From the NCBI GenBank assembly GCA_937901285.1, contig CALCHI010000166.1, positions 1 to 9,717 of the forward strand: a stretch of DNA of 9,717 bases, read 5' to 3'. Shown one piece after another: positions 7,486-9,717 of the stretch; position 1 is the first letter of the stretch; each line of letters starts with the position of its first letter. Made by a program: the position numbers and the translations under genes. The notes beneath the pieces were generated by a model. It had not been told where the DNA came from. It made no database searches and worked only from the letters and a program-made list of their open reading frames with translations. Source of the DNA: UBA8437 sp003445035. Its GTDB lineage: Bacteria > Planctomycetota > Planctomycetia > Planctomycetales > Planctomycetaceae.

Positions 7486-8322
7486 TCACTTCAGCTTGGG
7501 GAACCACAGCCGCCGGGCCGTTTCGCCCAGGACATTGCGGCGGTCCTTCTCGGCCAGCGGCAGCACCTCGGTGAAGATCTTCAGGTGCTGACCGTAGGTC
7601 ATCTTCGGAGTCCAGAGCACGTTGGGAAAATTGCTGCCCCAGACACACCGTTCGGACCCGTAGGCGTTGATGATCTTCATCGCCGCATCATGCAGATCGG
7701 CGCCCGGGAACCCGATCTTCGTGCCCGTGCTGATGAAGTCGACCTTCGCGTAGAGGTTCTTGTACTTCGAGAGCCTGAGCACCTCGGCCAGCGAACGCTC
7801 GTAAAGCGGTCCGGGCTTGATGTCCATGCAGTGGCAGAAGGCCACCGTCAGCTTCGGGAACTCCCGCAGCAGCTTCTCGGCAGTCGGCACCAGGTCCGGA
7901 TGCATCAGGAAGATGTCGACGGTGGCTCCGGTCTCGGCACACGTCTTCCACAACTCCCGCACCCCGTCGTGATCGAAGGTCCGCCGCTTGTTTCCCGCGG
8001 TGCTTCTCAGGGTGCGGACACCGAAATCCTTGACGAACTGCCGCATCAATCCGGGGCTGTGGGGATCATCGGGCTCGAGCGTGCAAACGCCCGAGACCCA
8101 GTCGGGGTTCGCCTTGGTGGCGTCGCAGAGATAACGGTTGTCGTACCCGTAGAAGGACACGGTCTGGACCGCGCGGACAGCCGAGACTCCTTTGGCCCGG
8201 CTGATCTGCCGCAGATCCTTGATCGAACCCTTCCCACCGGGAACCCGCAGCGGTTTGGCCACCGGCGGGTACTTCTTTTCGTCGGGAGAGTAGATGTGGG
8301 CGTGGCAGTCGATGATCCGCAT
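7486..8322 (-). CDS. amidohydrolase-2 family metal-dependent hydrolase (TIM-barrel, lactonase-like)
   Basis: This 278-residue cytosolic protein belongs to the amidohydrolase-2 (COG2159/COG3618-like) TIM-barrel hydrolases, which include lactonases and decarboxylases. The metal-site HxH is at the start (D5-C-H-A-H9). Further barrel histidines are His141 (FLMHPD) and His164 (FCHCMD). Near the C-terminus is CVWGSNFPN, where most family members have GSDFP/GSDWP; Asn231 thus replaces the usual metal/catalytic Asp, a change also seen in some natural members. The ATG at 8322 is chosen because HxH falls directly after it. The frame runs 22 codons further up to 8388, but that part overlaps the regulatory repeats and has no homology-like features. 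The ribosome binding site is weak (GGTGGG, 7 bases away). It is the first gene of a probable operon with the Gfo/Idh/MocA dehydrogenase, whose lactone product it might hydrolyse; that coupling is inference. Confidence 0.88.
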   Translation of the reverse strand: MRIIDCHAHIYSPDEKKYPPVAKPLRVPGGKGSIKDLRQISRAKGVSAVRAVQTVSFYGYDNRYLCDATKANPDWVSGVCTLEPDDPHSPGLMRQFVKDFGVRTLRSTAGNKRRTFDHDGVRELWKTCAETGATVDIFLMHPDLVPTAEKLLREFPKLTVAFCHCMDIKPGPLYERSLAEVLRLSKYKNLYAKVDFISTGTKIGFPGADLHDAAMKIINAYGSERCVWGSNFPNVLWTPKMTYGQHLKIFTEVLPLAEKDRRNVLGETARRLWFPKLK

Positions 8323-8340
8323 GCGAAATCCCACCGAGGA

Positions 8341-8378
8341 CGGTTGGCTGACCGGTTCATGATAGTTCGCGGTTGGCT
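8341..8378. repeat. 9-base direct repeat CGGTTGGCT, two copies
   Basis: CGGTTGGCT occurs at 8341-8349 and again at 8370-8378, with starts 29 bases apart (close to three helical turns). The second copy forms the left arm of the palindrome at 8371-8386. The spacing would suit a dimeric regulator binding two sites on one face of the DNA. Confidence 0.6.
8359..8364 (-). promoter_or_regulatory. candidate -10 box of the amidohydrolase operon
   Basis: On the minus strand this reads TATCAT, five of six matches to TATAAT, and lies 36 bases before the ATG at 8322. No convincing -35 box is present. The palindrome at 8371-8386 occupies the spacer and -35 area, which would fit regulator control. Confidence 0.35.
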
Positions 8379-8386
8379 CGCCAACC
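8371..8386. promoter_or_regulatory. candidate operator: near-perfect 16-base palindrome
   Basis: GGTTGGC (8371-8377) and GCCAACC (8380-8386) are exact inverted repeats separated by TC. This sits in the 157-base gap between the divergent amidohydrolase operon and the MFS gene, just upstream of a TATCAT box on the minus strand. It looks like a dimeric transcription-factor site; no regulator gene is in the window. A cruciform or chance palindrome is the alternative. Confidence 0.45.
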
Positions 8387-8402
8387 ACATGGTGGAGTTG
8401 TC

Positions 8403-8458
8403 ACAATCTGCGGTTTGCCGCTGACCATTGTCCGCCGGCTGCCGGGCGACCACCGCCC
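8403..8458. promoter_or_regulatory. cluster of further inverted repeats upstream of the MFS gene
   Basis: A nested pair is visible: ACAAT (8403-8407) with ATTGT (8427-8431), enclosing GCGG (8410-8413) with CCGC (8418-8421). Next comes GGGCG (8444-8448), a five-base loop and CGCCC (8454-8458), which could fold in the MFS leader 21 bases before its start codon. Short stems are common in GC-rich DNA, so function is uncertain. Confidence 0.3.
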
Positions 8459-8479
8459 ACGGCTGGTTTCGAGGTATTC

Positions 8480-9694
8480 GTGTCGTCTGAACGACTGTAC
8501 AGCCGCAACTTCAACTGCGCGTTTCTGAGCCAAGTCGGTTTTTCGCTCGTCAACACCGCGTTGTTGGCACACTACCCCCGTTGGATTGCTCACCACGGAG
8601 GCGAGGTGGATGTGGCCGGATGGATCACCGGCACCGCCTCGATCGCCGGGCTGGTACTGCGACCGTGGATCGGCCAGTGGATCGACCGTTTCGGTGCCCG
8701 GACCATCTGGATTTGCGGTTACGTCCTCTTCGCGATTGGCGCGGTGTCGAACCTCTGGATCGACGACCTTGGCCCGGCCATCTACTTCGCCCGCAGCCTG
8801 CTGGTGGTCGGCTCGGCGGTGATCTTCTCGAGCAGCCTGACCTATGTCACCCACCTCGCCCCGCCAGGCCGCAAGGCCGAGGCGATCGGGACCCTGGGAG
8901 CGGCAGCATTCCTGGGAATCGTCTTCGGACCGTTCCTGGGAGAACTGGTGCTCAGTGCCGAACGGACTCGCGACGAGTTCGAGACCCTGTTCGTCAGCGG
9001 CGTCATACTCCTGTTGCTGCCGGCGTCGATGCTGACGCTGATCCGGCCCGCCGACAGCGAACCGGGCCACGGCTCGACCCGGTTCATCGAGTTCCTGAAA
9101 ACATCGCGTCGCCACTGGCCGGGAACCGTGGCGCTGATGCAGGTCACTTTCGGCCTCTGTACCACCGTGCCGTTCGTCTTCCTGACCAAGTTCGTCGACG
9201 ACATGGGGCTGGCCGGAGACGGGTTCTCACGAGTCAGTCTGTTCTACATGTGTTACGCCGGTTGGGGACTGACACTGAGAATCGTGTTCCGGCGGACACC
9301 CGACAGGTTGGGGCGTCGCAAGGTGCTGCTGACCGGTGCGGTGATCATGTCCCTGGGCATGTCCAGTTTCCTGCTGGTCAGTCCGGACAGGGGGCACCTG
9401 ATCTTCATCCCCGCATTGTTGTGCGGTACCGGGCATTCGCTGATGTATCACACCTGCACGTCTCTGTTCCTGGACTCGTTCCCGGCCGACGTGCGCGGGG
9501 CCGGATCGGGTCTCTCGATGGTGGGGCTCGACATCGGCATGATCGGCGGGGCACAGGTGTTCGGTGAGGTGGCTCACCGATTCGGATACAACCTGATGTT
9601 CCTGGTCATAGCCGGAATCACACTGATATCCGCCTCGATCTATGCGTTCTCGAGCATCCCAGTTTGGCGGGAACGTCGGCGGGAATCAGCCTGA
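8480..9694 (+). CDS. major facilitator superfamily (MFS) transporter
   Basis: This 404-residue inner-membrane protein has about twelve hydrophobic segments. MFS motif A appears after TM2 as GQWIDRFGAR (65-74) and again in the second half as TPDRLGRRK (273-281), as expected from the family's internal duplication. The central hydrophilic loop covers about residues 188-215. The N-terminus (SRNFNCAFLSQ) resembles the start of the YfcJ/AraJ-like drug or sugar MFS group, but direction and substrate cannot be read. The GTG at 8480 is preceded by GAGG at 8471-8474, five bases away. It diverges from the amidohydrolase/dehydrogenase operon across a region rich in inverted repeats, so uptake or export of that pathway's substrate is a reasonable inference. 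Only 23 bases of non-coding sequence follow before the window ends, with nothing recognisable in them. Confidence 0.92.
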   Translation: MSSERLYSRNFNCAFLSQVGFSLVNTALLAHYPRWIAHHGGEVDVAGWITGTASIAGLVLRPWIGQWIDRFGARTIWICGYVLFAIGAVSNLWIDDLGPAIYFARSLLVVGSAVIFSSSLTYVTHLAPPGRKAEAIGTLGAAAFLGIVFGPFLGELVLSAERTRDEFETLFVSGVILLLLPASMLTLIRPADSEPGHGSTRFIEFLKTSRRHWPGTVALMQVTFGLCTTVPFVFLTKFVDDMGLAGDGFSRVSLFYMCYAGWGLTLRIVFRRTPDRLGRRKVLLTGAVIMSLGMSSFLLVSPDRGHLIFIPALLCGTGHSLMYHTCTSLFLDSFPADVRGAGSGLSMVGLDIGMIGGAQVFGEVAHRFGYNLMFLVIAGITLISASIYAFSSIPVWRERRRESA

Positions 9695-9717
9695 AGACAG
9701 TTCCGGGGCGCAAGAAC

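Overview
The window is chromosome-like, GC-rich DNA (roughly 60-65% G+C by eye). It is densely coded, with seven protein genes and no RNA genes, mobile elements or CRISPR. The gene mix suggests a planctomycete or a close relative: an exported formylglycine-generating-enzyme-like protein with a large extra domain, a Gfo/Idh/MocA dehydrogenase beside a small amidohydrolase, a dienelactone-hydrolase-type esterase, frequent GTG starts and high-GC codon use. This assignment is inferred from family content, not from a marker gene.

Left part (1-3964): a 5'-truncated alpha/beta hydrolase that looks like two fused hydrolase domains is followed 28 bases later, on the same strand, by msrB (peptide methionine-R-sulfoxide reductase). 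Facing them is a 679-residue metallophosphoesterase whose C-terminal half is an unassigned region, possibly a TIM barrel plus a beta domain.

Middle (3965-6382): a divergent promoter region carries three perfect copies of a 7-base repeat. It precedes a 758-residue exported protein with an FGE-sulfatase fold domain that lacks the active-site cysteines of true FGE. About 450 further residues look like two tandem, diverged SIS (phosphosugar-binding) domains. This fusion is the most unusual item in the window.

Right part (6390-9694): a probable two-gene operon on the minus strand (amidohydrolase, then Gfo/Idh/MocA oxidoreductase) diverges from an MFS transporter. The 157-base region between them holds a 16-base near-palindrome, a 9-base direct repeat and a -10-like box, which looks like a controlled bidirectional promoter. 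A reasonable inference is a small carbohydrate or polyol uptake and oxidation cassette: the transporter imports, the dehydrogenase oxidises and the amidohydrolase may open a lactone. The substrate cannot be read from the sequence.
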